Of a stretch of 64,000 nucleotides of DNA, positions 1-8,307 are shown one piece after another. The stretch is from Pseudovibrio sp000156235 (lineage in GTDB: Bacteria > Pseudomonadota > Alphaproteobacteria > Rhizobiales > Stappiaceae). Position 1 is the stretch's first letter, and the number at the start of each line of letters is the position of its first letter. Under the pieces are notes generated by a model. The model worked only from the letters and a program-made list of their open reading frames with translations. It was not told where the DNA came from and did no database searches. The position numbers and the translations under genes were made by a program. Where the stretch lies: NCBI RefSeq assembly GCF_000156235.1, contig NZ_DS996806.1:496001-560000 (forward strand), written 5' to 3'.

Positions 1-549
1 CTGTTTGGCGGTATGACCATTCTGGAAAACCTGATGGTGGCGCAGCACAATCCGCTGATGGTTGCTTCCAACTGGACGATTGGTGGTCTGCTCGGTCTGG
101 GCGGTTACAAGAAGTCCAACGTGGATGCCATTGAGACAGCCAAGTACTGGCTGGAGCGGATCGACCTGATTGATCGGGCTGATGCGCCTGCTGCGGACCT
201 TTCCTACGGTGATCAGCGCCGTCTGGAAATTGCCCGTGCCATGTGTACCGGTCCTGAGCTTCTTTGTCTGGACGAGCCAGCTGCTGGTTTGAACCCGAAA
301 GAGAGCCTGGAGCTGAACACTCTGCTTCAATACATCCGTAAAGAGCATGACACGTCTGTTCTGCTGATTGAGCATGACATGTCTGTTGTGATGGAAATCT
401 CCGACCACGTTGTGGTGCTGGATTACGGCGTGAAGATTTCTGATGGCACCCCTGAGTTCGTGAAGAACGATCCGCACGTGATTGCGGCTTACCTGGGTGT
501 TGAGGATGATGAAGTTGATCAGGTTGAAGAGGAGGTGGGCATCGTATGA
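1..549 (+). CDS. livG: LivG, branched-chain amino acid ABC transporter ATPase (C-terminal part)
   Basis: The reading frame is open from base 1, so the gene starts upstream of the window and only the last 182 residues are present. These contain the ABC signature (LSYGDQRR), Walker B (LLCLDEP) and the switch histidine (LLIEHDM), in the arrangement of LivG. LivG energises uptake of leucine, isoleucine, valine or related amino acids, paired with LivF at the inner face of the membrane. The stop codon overlaps the livF start as ATGA, which suggests translational coupling. The Walker A half lies outside the window. The permease genes livH and livM are probably further upstream (inference). Confidence 0.93.
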   Translation: MFGGMTILENLMVAQHNPLMVASNWTIGGLLGLGGYKKSNVDAIETAKYWLERIDLIDRADAPAADLSYGDQRRLEIARAMCTGPELLCLDEPAAGLNPKESLELNTLLQYIRKEHDTSVLLIEHDMSVVMEISDHVVVLDYGVKISDGTPEFVKNDPHVIAAYLGVEDDEVDQVEEEVGIV

Positions 550-1277
550 GCGCACAACAACCACTCCTGAGCATTCGTGGTGTTCAAACTTTCTACGGCA
601 AGATTCAGGCGCTGCATGGCGTTGATCTTGATGTGTATGAAGGAGAGATCGTCACGCTGATTGGTGCCAATGGTGCCGGCAAGTCGACCCTGATGATGAC
701 CGTTTGCGGTACGCCGCAGGCCCGTCATGGCTCGGTGTCGTATTGCGGTGAGGACATCACCTATAAGCCGACGTTCGAGATCATGCGCACTGGCATCGCT
801 CAATCTCCTGAAGGGCGCCGTATCTTCCCACGCATGACGGTTCTGGAGAACCTGATGATGGGCGGTATGGTTGCTGGAAACGAGCATTTTGAGGAAGACC
901 TGCGCCGTGCGTTTGAGCTGTTCCCGCGTTTGAAAGAACGTCAGCAGCAGCGCGGTGGGACGCTTTCCGGTGGTGAGCAGCAGATGCTGGCGATTGCCCG
1001 TGCGCTGATGAGCCGTCCGCGTCTTCTTCTGCTGGATGAGCCGTCTCTTGGTCTGGCACCGATTATCGTGTCGCAGATTTTTGAGGCGATTGCTGAGCTG
1101 AACCGGACCGATGGTCTGACCGTGTTCCTTGTTGAGCAGAATGCGTATCACGCGCTGAAGCTGGCTCACCGGGGTTACGTGATGGTCAACGGCACAATCA
1201 CCATGACCGGCACTGGTAAGGAGCTTCTGTCTCGTGAAGAGGTGAAAGCGGCTTATCTTGAAGGCGGCGCACATTAG
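546..1277 (+). CDS. livF: LivF, branched-chain amino acid ABC transporter ATPase
   Basis: This is a complete 243-residue ABC ATPase with Walker A (GANGAGKST, about residue 40), Q-loop, signature (LSGGEQQ), Walker B (LLLLDEPSLGL) and switch His region (FLVEQN). The short form ending soon after this region, and LVEQN rather than LIEHD, are typical of LivF as opposed to LivG. It starts inside the livG stop codon. Its own stop lies within the first arm of a 13-bp perfect inverted repeat (1274-1286 with 1305-1317) that opens an interspersed palindromic element. The exact substrate cannot be read from the ATPase. Confidence 0.94.
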   Translation: MSAQQPLLSIRGVQTFYGKIQALHGVDLDVYEGEIVTLIGANGAGKSTLMMTVCGTPQARHGSVSYCGEDITYKPTFEIMRTGIAQSPEGRRIFPRMTVLENLMMGGMVAGNEHFEEDLRRAFELFPRLKERQQQRGGTLSGGEQQMLAIARALMSRPRLLLLDEPSLGLAPIIVSQIFEAIAELNRTDGLTVFLVEQNAYHALKLAHRGYVMVNGTITMTGTGKELLSREEVKAAYLEGGAH

Positions 1278-1380
1278 AGCATGGCTATGACAGACGAAAC
1301 TTTGAGCCATGCTCTAATGAATTGTTTTTGCGCGGATCCTTGTCCGAAAACCGGTTCCCACTTTTCGGGAATGCGCTCGA
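1274..1380. repeat. Composite palindromic extragenic element, copy 1
   Basis: The first module is a perfect 13-bp inverted repeat (1274-1286 and 1305-1317) that overlaps the livF stop. The second module (about 1330-1378) contains CCGAAAACCGGTTCCCAC followed by TTTTCGG, so CCGAAAA and TTTTCGG form an inner stem, flanked by GCGC ends. The same two-module plan recurs at 3231, 8714 (second module only), 31040 and 39831. It resembles the RIME-type or extragenic palindromic elements of Rhizobiales. That family assignment is from memory. Confidence 0.75.
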
Positions 1381-1393
1381 CGGAGGCTTAGAG

Positions 1394-1753
1394 ATGGGTA
1401 TTCTTTATGGCAGCTCGATGCCTGCCTTTATCATGCTGGTTGTTGTTCTTGGCGGGTTGGCAGCTGCTGCAACAGGTCGTTCCATTGCGACCACATGGCG
1501 GCCATTGCCGATCCTGTTTTGGTTCATCTTCCTGCTGTCGCTGGCGATGCGTTTTCTGTCGTTCGCGCTGTTTGAAGAGCCGCTGCTGTCTATTCAGTAT
1601 CTGGTGGTGGACTACGCCATTCTCATCGGCATTGCGCTGGTGAGCTACCGCGTGACCCGCACCAACCAGATGGTGACGCAGTACAGCTGGCTTTATCAGA
1701 AGACAGGTCCGTTTGGCTGGAAGCTGAAACCGGGCCAGCAAGATAATTACTAA
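1394..1753 (+). CDS. Small inner-membrane protein, DUF6867-like
   Basis: This 119-residue protein has three or four predicted membrane segments (about residues 5-27, 36-55, 60-95) and a basic C-terminal tail with QMVTQYSWLYQKTGPFGWKL. I recognise the pattern TGR..TWRP near residue 25 and RxTRTxQMVTQYxWLY near the end from a family that sits next to liv transporter genes in Hyphomicrobiales (DUF6867). Its function is unknown, though the position between livF and the binding-protein gene suggests an accessory role in transport. I chose the ATG at 1394 because GGAGG (1382-1386) precedes it. An upstream in-frame start would run through the palindromic element. Confidence 0.82.
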   Translation: MGILYGSSMPAFIMLVVVLGGLAAAATGRSIATTWRPLPILFWFIFLLSLAMRFLSFALFEEPLLSIQYLVVDYAILIGIALVSYRVTRTNQMVTQYSWLYQKTGPFGWKLKPGQQDNY

Positions 1754-1865
1754 TTCGCAAAATTACTTAGATAATTGTTGCGCATTCGGTCAGTTCTGGT
1801 TCAAACTAGTTTCTGGCTAGGCATCCAGATGATGAGTACGGAGAGGTCTCATTGTCGGAAGCATT

Positions 1866-1890
1866 GAGCAGGCGAGGGGTTTGCCTGCTC
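1866..1890 (+). promoter_or_regulatory. Hairpin in the leader of the binding-protein gene
   Basis: GAGCAGGC (1866-1873) and GCCTGCTC (1883-1890) form a perfect 8-bp stem. A second short inverted repeat, CTCAATT/AATTGAG, follows just before position 1935. There is no T-run, so this is not a classic terminator. Leader hairpins between ABC ATPase genes and the more abundant binding protein often stabilise or segment mRNA; that role here is inference. Confidence 0.45.
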
Positions 1891-1958
1891 TGGTGGGAGA
1901 CGGTTGCGTTTCCCGCTCAATTTCAATTGAGAAATGCACCTGACTCGGGGAGTTTTTT

Positions 1959-3059
1959 ATGAAAAAGTATCTTTTGGCGAGCGTTGCCGGTGTTGCTGCT
2001 ATGGCAATGTCTGGCGCGGCTATGGCTGAAATCGTTATTGCTACTGCAGGCCCAATGACTGGTCAGTACGCATCGTTTGGTGCGCAGATGAAAGCTGGTG
2101 CTGAGCAGGCTGTTGCTGACATCAACGCTGCTGGCGGTGTGAACGGCGAGATGCTTGTTCTGGAAGTTGGCGATGATGCATGTGACCCTAAGCAGGCTGT
2201 TGCGGTTGCGAACCAGATGGTTGGTAAAAACGTAGCATTCATGGCTGGTCACTTCTGCTCCGGTTCTTCCATCCCAGCTTCTCAGGTATACGCTGAAGAG
2301 GGTATCATCCAGATCACCCCAGCTTCTACCAACCCGAAGTACACCGACGAGCGTCCTGGTCCTGGTACCTACCGTGTGTGTGGTCGTGATGACCAGCAGG
2401 GTAAAGTTGCGGGTACTACGCTTGCGACAGAGTTCGGCGGCAAGAACATTGCTGTGATCCACGACAAGACCGCTTACGGTAAGGGTCTTGCTGATGCGAC
2501 CAAAGCTGTCATGAACGCTGCTGGTAAGCAGGAAGCGCTTTATGAAGCTTACACCGCTGGTGAAAAAGACTACACCGCGCTGGTTTCCAAGCTGAAGTCT
2601 GAAAAAGTCGACGTTCTTTATGTTGGTGGTTACCACACTGAAGCTGGTCTGATGAAGCGTCAGATGGTTGATCAGGGCATGGACACCATTCTGGTTTCCG
2701 GTGACGCTCTGGTGACTGATGAGTACTGGTCCATCACTGGCCCTGCTGGTGAAGGCACTCTGATGACCTTCCCACCGGATCCACGTAACAACGAAGAAGC
2801 TGCTGCTGTTGTGGCTGCTCTTGAAGCTGCTGGTAAAACCACTGAAGGTTACGCACTTTACACCTATGCTGCGATCCAGACATGGGCGGCTGCTGCTGCT
2901 GAAGCTGGCACCACCGACTATGACGCAGTTGTAGAAAAGCTGAACGCAGGCAAGTTCGACACAGTTCTTGGCGAACTGTCCTTCAACGAGAAGGGTGACG
3001 TGTCTCTGCCAGGTTACGTTTGGTACGAGTGGAAAGACGGTTCCTACGGTTACCGCTAA
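1959..3059 (+). CDS. Periplasmic branched-chain amino acid-type ABC substrate-binding protein
   Basis: This is a 366-residue type I periplasmic binding protein. Its signal peptide (MKKYLLASVAGVAAMAMSG) ends near AMAE at residue 24. The mature chain begins with EIVIATAGPMTGQYASFGAQ and contains GHFCSGSSIPASQVYAEEG, the ligand-contacting segment of LivJ/LivK-type proteins. It is presumed to deliver branched-chain or related amino acids to the LivFGHM complex encoded upstream. The gene has its own 200-bp leader and its own terminator, and a codon choice suggesting high expression (GCT, GGT, CTG repeatedly used). GGGGAG lies upstream of the start. Confidence 0.92.
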   Translation: MKKYLLASVAGVAAMAMSGAAMAEIVIATAGPMTGQYASFGAQMKAGAEQAVADINAAGGVNGEMLVLEVGDDACDPKQAVAVANQMVGKNVAFMAGHFCSGSSIPASQVYAEEGIIQITPASTNPKYTDERPGPGTYRVCGRDDQQGKVAGTTLATEFGGKNIAVIHDKTAYGKGLADATKAVMNAAGKQEALYEAYTAGEKDYTALVSKLKSEKVDVLYVGGYHTEAGLMKRQMVDQGMDTILVSGDALVTDEYWSITGPAGEGTLMTFPPDPRNNEEAAAVVAALEAAGKTTEGYALYTYAAIQTWAAAAAEAGTTDYDAVVEKLNAGKFDTVLGELSFNEKGDVSLPGYVWYEWKDGSYGYR

Positions 3060-3091
3060 GATTTAAGGCCTGATTATCGTCAGGTTTTATG

Positions 3092-3126
3092 AGGGTTTCG
3101 GGGCGTTACTCCGGAACCCTTTTTTG
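3092..3126 (+). terminator. Intrinsic terminator after the binding-protein gene
   Basis: AGGGTTTCGG (3092-3101) pairs with CCGGAACCCT (3111-3120) with one G-U pair, followed by a run of six T including the end of the stem. Confidence 0.9.
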
Positions 3127-3230
3127 TTGCAGTTTAGTGAGGCTGGCAGAACACCATTAAGGGTGAAACTGCTTGCCTACGGAAACCTACAGTAGGCTTA
3201 AGGTTCGGGGCGTAAACTAGCGCCTTCCCA

Positions 3231-3308
3231 AAGCAGTTTCATATGAGCTGCTTGCGTTTGGTTTGCGTATCTTTGCCAAAAACCGGTGTTCACTTTCCGG
3301 AGATACGC
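3231..3308. repeat. Composite palindromic extragenic element, copy 2
   Basis: The first module is AAGCAG (3231-3236) with CTGCTT (3248-3253). The second is bounded by GCGTATCT (3265-3272) and AGATACGC (3301-3308), a perfect 8-bp inverted repeat, with AAAACCGGTGTTCACTTTCC between them. It lies directly upstream of the secreted LprI-like gene. A longer in-frame start of that gene would translate through this repeat and is therefore unlikely. Confidence 0.75.
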
Positions 3309-3326
3309 GCTATTGGAAGGTGTGCC

Positions 3327-3812
3327 ATGATCATCCGGTGTCTGGTGTTTCTCGCGTTTTTGAGTTCCTCTGCTGTTGCCCTTGCTCAAGGGCCGAACCA
3401 GCCACGAGCTGATGAGATTAAGGTGTTTCATGAGTGCCTGCAAAAAGGGGGGCTTGTGTTCACTAACAGAGTCCAGTGCATTGGAAAGGTGTTTGAACAT
3501 TGCGCCATGAAGTTGCAGGACCAGACCAGCATGGGCATGCGGGAATGCTACTCACGGGAAACAGCGCTTTGGGAAAAGATGATTTCGAACTCTGAAAAGG
3601 AGTTGAGGCGGAACGAGAATAAGGCCACGAAGACCGAGCTTGTTGAATCCACTCGGAACTGGAAGGCCTTTCGAAACAACGCCTGCAACATTCCTTTTGC
3701 CATGAACCCTAAGGGAACACTGGCACCGGTTCTTGGGATGGAGTGTTTCAACCGCATAACGGCTTTGTGGGCGCTTCAACTGTCAGAGTTTGCAACACCT
3801 TTGGGAGATTAA
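3327..3812 (+). CDS. Secreted LprI/DUF1311-like protein
   Basis: The protein has 161 residues. A signal peptide (MIIRCLVFLAFLSSSAVALAQ) is followed by a Cys-rich domain: HECLQ, RVQCIGK, FEHCAM, RECYSRE, then a helical segment ending STRNWKAFRNNACNIP and a last Cys in MECFNRITALWAL. The W..FR...C pattern and terminal C....T...A are those of the LprI N-terminal domain (DUF1311), which in some bacteria inhibits lysozyme. A similar envelope-protective role is possible but not shown. GGAAGG at 3315-3320 supports this ATG. The next secreted protein begins 6 bp after the stop, so the two are probably co-transcribed. Confidence 0.8.
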   Translation: MIIRCLVFLAFLSSSAVALAQGPNQPRADEIKVFHECLQKGGLVFTNRVQCIGKVFEHCAMKLQDQTSMGMRECYSRETALWEKMISNSEKELRRNENKATKTELVESTRNWKAFRNNACNIPFAMNPKGTLAPVLGMECFNRITALWALQLSEFATPLGD

Positions 3813-3818
3813 GGCCTG

Positions 3819-4370
3819 ATGAGATTATGGGCGTGTTTGGTTGTCTTTACTGCGGTTAGCTTTAGTTCCGTTCAGGCTGCGCAGATTGATCTGCCGGTGT
3901 GCAAGGCTGGTGACGGCAAAACACCTGTGCCGCGCTGGGAAGTGACGGCAATGCCCGTCGATATGCCCGAAGGTGAACCAGCCGAGCCTTTTACCTACAC
4001 AGTCACCTATCCGCCGCCTGCCTATCACGGATTGATGGGTCACCTACGGGTGAAGCTGGGCACGTTGGATGAGCAGTATTGTAGTGCTTTGCGGGAAGAG
4101 CTTATCGAGATCAAAAGAAGCACGGGTCAGCCGATTCCGATTGTGATTGAGTGGCTGTTTGATGACAACGGCCCTAAGGATGATGTGCGGTCGCTGGACT
4201 TTTATGAGCTTCCCGAGTTTACGCAGGAAGGGTGCTGGTTGGATGGTGTCTATCAGTTCGTCGCGCTTGGGCACTCAGAGGCGCAGCCCGACGAGTACAT
4301 GCTGAATCTGGTGCCTTTGGAAGCCATTCAAAAATCTGGTTCTTTCTGTCGTCCTATTCAAGAAGGGTGA
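3819..4370 (+). CDS. Secreted protein of unknown function
   Basis: This 183-residue protein has a signal peptide (MRLWACLVVFTAVSFSSVQA, cleavage expected after AQA near residue 21). The mature part has four cysteines (near residues 28, 87, 134 and 178), which fits disulfides in the periplasm, and a proline-rich stretch EPAEPFTYTVTYPPPAYHG. I recognise no family. It starts 6 bp after the LprI-like gene with no room for a promoter, so the pair is likely one transcript. Confidence 0.7.
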   Translation: MRLWACLVVFTAVSFSSVQAAQIDLPVCKAGDGKTPVPRWEVTAMPVDMPEGEPAEPFTYTVTYPPPAYHGLMGHLRVKLGTLDEQYCSALREELIEIKRSTGQPIPIVIEWLFDDNGPKDDVRSLDFYELPEFTQEGCWLDGVYQFVALGHSEAQPDEYMLNLVPLEAIQKSGSFCRPIQEG

Positions 4371-4518
4371 GCTGGCTCTGCGACGCCTCGCATGTTTTGA
4401 TAGTACCTCAGCCGTGTGAGTGGGCCCGGCCTCTTATCTCTTTTGCATATAGCCCTGTTTCCCTAAGGTGAGAAACGGCGTAGGCTTGGTTGTTGCAGCC
4501 AATGTGTGAGGGGGAGTA

Positions 4519-4998
4519 ATGGGGCAGACGGTTGAACATGACACGATCATCATTCGGGAAAAGCTGGAGGCATCTGCTGAGGAGGTGTTTGCAGCTTGGG
4601 AGGATCCGAACGCCCGGACGGTTTGGGGCGTTCCTTCTGATGATGAAGCCATTGCATTTTTAGAAAATGACTTTCGCGTTGGTGGTTTGGACGTTCACCA
4701 GTGCGGCCAGAATGGTGATCTGCGATTTCGTGTTGAGACGCGTTATCACGATATTCGTCGCCCGGATCTCCTGCTGTTTACCGAGCGGGTTTCAACCGGT
4801 GACATGCTGCTGAGTGCTTCTTTGATCACGGTTACTATGAATGGAGAGGGCAGTACCACTGAGCTTAGTGTGACTGTTCAGGTCATATCCATGGTTGGCA
4901 CGGACATGATTGAGGCGACCCGTGGAGGTTGGCAGGCCTCACTGGTGAGGTTGGCTGGTTATCTGGAGCGATCCCACCGCGAACAGTCCGGTGCCTGA
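4519..4998 (+). CDS. SRPBCC/AHSA1-like domain protein
   Basis: This 159-residue protein matches the START-like (SRPBCC, AHSA1) fold. The N-terminal strand ends IIIREKLEASAEEVFAAWEDP, where the A..VF.AW.DP motif marks family members, then come F...D.RVGG, a central RY.DI..PDLLLFTE strand and a C-terminal helix with GGWQASLVRLAGYLE. Such proteins bind small hydrophobic ligands or act as aromatase/cyclase-like or stress proteins. The ligand here is unknown. GGGGGAG lies upstream of the ATG, and the gene is separated from its neighbours on both sides. Confidence 0.83.
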   Translation: MGQTVEHDTIIIREKLEASAEEVFAAWEDPNARTVWGVPSDDEAIAFLENDFRVGGLDVHQCGQNGDLRFRVETRYHDIRRPDLLLFTERVSTGDMLLSASLITVTMNGEGSTTELSVTVQVISMVGTDMIEATRGGWQASLVRLAGYLERSHREQSGA

Positions 4999-5386
4999 GT
5001 GCCAGCTGATGATCTGCTGTTGCTCAGGTGTAAAGCCGCTCAGTACATGCCACGCGCAGTGCTGATTAAAGCCGGATAGCATTTTGGTTCTGTTTACCGG
5101 CTTACTAAAGCAGGATGATCCTTCATCCGCAGTATAGTGGAATATTCTCTCTGTAATTCGAGGAATTACCTCATGTATTCATGGTGTTGTATGCTGTGAT
5201 GCGTATGAGGAACTCACTTTAATAGTGAATACTTCAGAGTTTTGTCTGTTCAAATCACTCCCAGGTTTACTAGGGTAAAATATCAATTTGATTCAATTTT
5301 TCTGTATTGGAAGATTGAAGGATATGGGTGCAGGCAGCTGATGTGGGGCGTTTTAGCGGTTTGTCTGCGCATGGTCAGGGGCTTAC
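4999..5386. other. Intergenic region with one palindrome
   Basis: This is a 388-bp stretch without a convincing gene. It contains a perfect inverted repeat, GTAATTC-GAG-GAATTAC (5153-5169), and becomes AT-rich from about 5200. The downstream lipoprotein gene has AGGGG at its ribosome-binding site. The palindrome could be an operator, but nothing else supports that. Confidence 0.4.
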
Positions 5387-5830
5387 ATGCGGATCAAAAC
5401 CCTTTTAATTTCAAGCTGTTTGATCGTGTCCGGCTGCGTGCCGCACATTAGCGACAGTGTTGAGGAACTGGCTGAGACGACGGTTAAAAAATCTAACGAA
5501 AAACCCGTTGCTGAACGCGCCAGAAAAACCGAAGCAGAGCTGGCTGCTGTTTCCGCGCTTGCTGGCAAGTGGTCTGTGGTGCGCAAACAAGGGCAAAAAC
5601 CGTGCGCGTTGCAGCTGAAAACAGCGCAGTTTGGCAAGAACTATTCAGCAAGTTCCGTATGTTCGGGCAAACCAAATGTTTGGGCTTGGAACACAAAAGA
5701 GGATGCTCTTGTCCTTTACGATCACAGAAGTGAAGTGATCGGGTCTTTTCATAAAAATGAGGTGGACAGCTGGAAGGAAGCGAAAGCGGGTGGGGATCCT
5801 GCGCTTCGTCTGATCCGGCACGGACAATAA
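5387..5830 (+). CDS. Lipoprotein with protease-inhibitor Inh/Omp19-like domain (first of two)
   Basis: This 147-residue protein has a lipoprotein signal peptide with lipobox VSGC (Cys 17). A charged linker to about residue 55 precedes a domain starting LAGKWSVVRKQGQKPCALQL. Two cysteines (KPCALQL and SSVCSGK), WAWNTKEDALVLYDHRSEVIGSF and the C-terminal RLIR fit the AprI/Inh fold, an eight-stranded barrel that inhibits serralysin-type metalloproteases. Brucella Omp19 belongs to the same group. It is expected in the outer membrane or periplasm. A paralogue with the same architecture follows 29 bp downstream. Confidence 0.8.
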   Translation: MRIKTLLISSCLIVSGCVPHISDSVEELAETTVKKSNEKPVAERARKTEAELAAVSALAGKWSVVRKQGQKPCALQLKTAQFGKNYSASSVCSGKPNVWAWNTKEDALVLYDHRSEVIGSFHKNEVDSWKEAKAGGDPALRLIRHGQ

Positions 5831-5859
5831 GACCCAACGTATTCTTTGGGGGGAATGAC

Positions 5860-6465
5860 ATGAGGAAGTTTGTTGTTGCTGCAAGCCTGTTGGCGCTTGC
5901 TGGCTGTCAAAGTGCTGGAGGAGGCGGGGAAACCTATAGCGCGCCAGCACCCGCAGCGCAGCCACCTGCCAGCGCTGCCGATACTCAGGCCGTGGTGGCG
6001 CAGGACCAGACCACGCAAAGCAAAACCTATCGCAAAGCAGATGGGACGGTTGTGACTGAGATCGCCACAAGTTCAGCGCAGGCCAGTGTGGATCCGGGAA
6101 CTGCAACGGCGTTTCTGGCGGGTGTTGTGGCCGCAGCAGCGCTTGGCAAGAAAGAGGAGCGCAGGTCTCAGCCCATAGTGAAAGCCGATGATATGGTTGG
6201 AAAGTGGACGGTTTATCTGAACTCTGATGACCGCGTTTGCCAGCTCAATCTCAGCACAGAACCTAAAGATGAAGGCTTTGCTGCCAGCTTCAATCACTGC
6301 ATGGATGGGGATCTATTCTTCGTTTCCAACTGGCGGATGAAGGGGCAGGAGCTCGTGTTGTTCGACAACTTCTCCCGCGCCAAAGGCAGCATGCGTATGA
6401 CCGAATGGAACCGCTGGGAAGGCCAACTGGCCAGCAACAGCAAGCCAATCACCATTGCTCGGTAG
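5860..6465 (+). CDS. Lipoprotein with protease-inhibitor Inh/Omp19-like domain (second of two)
   Basis: The protein has 201 residues. A lipobox LAGC (Cys 16) is followed by a low-complexity Ala/Pro/Gln-rich linker (residues 18-60), a hydrophobic Ala/Gly stretch (TATAFLAGVVAAAALG, about 86-101) and the Inh-like domain from MVGKWTVYLNSDDRVCQLNL. The domain keeps the paired cysteines (RVCQL, NHCMD), the Trp in SNWRMKGQELVLFD and the terminal PITIAR. Relative to its upstream neighbour it has a longer linker. The two are probably duplicated and co-transcribed. Target protease unknown. GGGGGGAATGAC precedes the ATG. Confidence 0.8.
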   Translation: MRKFVVAASLLALAGCQSAGGGGETYSAPAPAAQPPASAADTQAVVAQDQTTQSKTYRKADGTVVTEIATSSAQASVDPGTATAFLAGVVAAAALGKKEERRSQPIVKADDMVGKWTVYLNSDDRVCQLNLSTEPKDEGFAASFNHCMDGDLFFVSNWRMKGQELVLFDNFSRAKGSMRMTEWNRWEGQLASNSKPITIAR

Positions 6466-6525
6466 GTGACTGAGTGTCGGTTATGGTACTGGCACGCTAT
6501 GTGTTGAGGTAGAGTTGCTCCGGCC

Positions 6526-6870
6526 CTATTTGGAGTTTTTTGTCGGTGATTTTTTTATGATTTGACCGCAAGGAGTGACAACAATCTCTGTTGAGACACT
6601 GCTCTCAGAGAGGCGCACAATGAATTCCAATTTATAGCTGCTACCACTTTTTGTGATTGAGATTGGGTAGTAGCGAGCTTTATTGCCGTATTCTTGTGTG
6701 ACCCAAAGCCTCGCAATGGCGTCAAACTGTGCTGGTCCAGTTAACTGCGTGGCACATTGGGCCATCTTTTGAATGTCCTTTGGAGTTCTTAGTTCAATAA
6801 CCTCCAAATGAGCATTGGATGGTAACGGAGAAGACAGCAAGCACAATAGCGCGATAAGCATGATCTTCAT
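6526..6870 (-). CDS. Small secreted protein of unknown function
   Basis: This 114-residue protein starts at an ATG preceded by AGGAG, followed by a signal peptide (MKIMLIALLCLLSSPLPSNA). The mature part is about 94 residues with two cysteines (MAQCATQL and VTPCGQII), probably a disulfide. I do not recognise a family. A longer frame reaches back to 6906 but lacks a ribosome-binding site and would bury the signal peptide. It lies directly downstream of the LysR gene (36-bp gap) and may be on the same transcript. Confidence 0.7.
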   Translation of the reverse strand: MKIMLIALLCLLSSPLPSNAHLEVIELRTPKDIQKMAQCATQLTGPAQFDAIARLWVTQEYGNKARYYPISITKSGSSYKLEFIVRLSESSVSTEIVVTPCGQIIKKSPTKNSK

Positions 6871-6905
6871 TCCACACTCCTGCTGAAAATTCTGTTCCTT
6901 AGGCA

Positions 6906-7763
6906 TTAGTCCGGCACCGCGCTTTTGAACGCTGCCGAGAGTGCAGCGACTGCTTCTTCGGGTTTACCGCCTCGCACTCTTGTATGCAGCATGATTGGTA
7001 AGGCGGGGAGGTCCGGCAGGCCGAGTTTCTCTCCAACTTCAACGGCACCGATTGGCAGCATTCGCCGGGTGAGGGCTGCGACGCCCAAACCGGCCATGAC
7101 GGCGGCTGATACAGCAGTCACGCCACCGCCAACGAAGACCTCTCTCCACGGAATACCGGCCTGATCGAGCAAGTGCCCGGCCATAATGCGCACGCCGCAT
7201 GGCTCGGGCATAGTCGCAACGGGCAGAGGTTCATTTGCCCGAGGCTGCCAGTTTTGTGAGGCAAACCAGCCGAACTTCTCATTTGCGATCAGTTTACCAT
7301 CTCCTCTGCTTTCATGTTGGCGGATGATGACGGTGCTGAGTTCCTGCCGGTCGAAGCTCTTGAGGAGATCGCCTGAAGAGCCAATCCTGATCTCGATGAG
7401 AAGCTGCGGGTCTTGTGCGTTCATGCGGGCGATCAGCAGGGGGAGTTCTGGCCCTGCAACGTGGTCGCTGATGCCCATGGTCAGACGTTGACGTGTGTTG
7501 GTGAGGGAAGCGAGGGCATGATCGTGCTGTTTCAGGAGTTCTCTGGCATGTTCCAGAAACGTGGTGCCTTCTGCTGAGAGCTGAACGTAACGCGGTGTCC
7601 GTTCAATCAGCTGGCAACCCAACCGCTTTTCCAGCCGTTTCAGCTTTAAACTTACTGTCGACTGGGTTGTCTGAAGCACCTCAGCAGCCTGCGTGAAGCT
7701 GCCAAGTTCTGCAATGCGAACAAAGGTTTGCACGGCGTCGAGATCAAGGGGTCGGTTTGTCAT
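6906..7763 (-). CDS. LysR-family transcriptional regulator
   Basis: This 285-residue LysR regulator has an N-terminal winged helix-turn-helix (residues 5-65: DLDAVQTFVRIAELGSFTQA, then TTQSTVSLKLKRLE), a linker helix and a LysR substrate-binding domain (about 88-280). It is divergent from the tautomerase gene at 7858, with a 94-bp shared promoter region, the usual arrangement for a LysR regulator and its target. The effector is not predictable from sequence. The effector domain is slightly shorter than average but complete. Confidence 0.93.
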   Translation of the reverse strand: MTNRPLDLDAVQTFVRIAELGSFTQAAEVLQTTQSTVSLKLKRLEKRLGCQLIERTPRYVQLSAEGTTFLEHARELLKQHDHALASLTNTRQRLTMGISDHVAGPELPLLIARMNAQDPQLLIEIRIGSSGDLLKSFDRQELSTVIIRQHESRGDGKLIANEKFGWFASQNWQPRANEPLPVATMPEPCGVRIMAGHLLDQAGIPWREVFVGGGVTAVSAAVMAGLGVAALTRRMLPIGAVEVGEKLGLPDLPALPIMLHTRVRGGKPEEAVAALSAAFKSAVPD

Positions 7764-7857
7764 TTAAGTGTTCAATAACTGATATCGCTAGGCATTGTAT
7801 ATTCAAATGGATGGTGTGCGTCTAGGTTTCTCTCCATGACTTAAAGGAGGAACCGTC

Positions 7858-8235
7858 ATGCCACTTGTCCATATCTCATTGCGTTCAGGGAAATCTGATG
7901 TCTATCGGCAGGCTATCTTTGATGGTGTCTATCACGCTATGCGGGATGCGCTGAATGCGCCAGAAGACAATCAGTTTATGGTAATTACCGAGCACACGAG
8001 CGCCAACTTCCGTTTTGGGGCGTCCTACCTGAACATCGCCCGAAGCGAGGATCTGGTTTTCATCCAGATCACGCTCAACACGCGGAGCTCAGAACAAAAG
8101 AGGGCACTGTTTCGGCGGATTGTCGAGCTGCTGGGAGAGACCCCTCAAATCCGGCCTGAGGATGTCTTTATCAATCTGGTTGAGGTTGAAAAAGAGAACT
8201 GGTCGCTCGGCAATGGCGTTGCGCAGTACGCATGA
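7858..8235 (+). CDS. Tautomerase-family protein (4-OT-like)
   Basis: This 125-residue protein starts Met-Pro; after removal of Met, Pro1 would be the catalytic base as in 4-oxalocrotonate tautomerase. The fragments MPLVHISLRSGKSDVYRQAI, MVITEHTSANFRFG and ELLGETPQIRPEDVFINLVE follow the beta-alpha-beta pattern of long tautomerases (Tautomerase_2 type). Such enzymes isomerise enol or unsaturated acids. The substrate is unknown. AAAGGAGG before the start is a very strong ribosome-binding site. It is probably regulated by the divergent LysR gene. Confidence 0.88.
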   Translation: MPLVHISLRSGKSDVYRQAIFDGVYHAMRDALNAPEDNQFMVITEHTSANFRFGASYLNIARSEDLVFIQITLNTRSSEQKRALFRRIVELLGETPQIRPEDVFINLVEVEKENWSLGNGVAQYA

Positions 8236-8307
8236 GCGCGCAGTTACCCTGTCAGTTGCGATTGCAGCTGACGGGGGAGATTTAGCAATGCCTGATACGA
8301 GGTTGTA

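Noticed and set aside
1322..1393. Longer N-terminus for the DUF6867-like protein
   Set aside because: It would translate through the palindromic element; GGAGG points to 1394.
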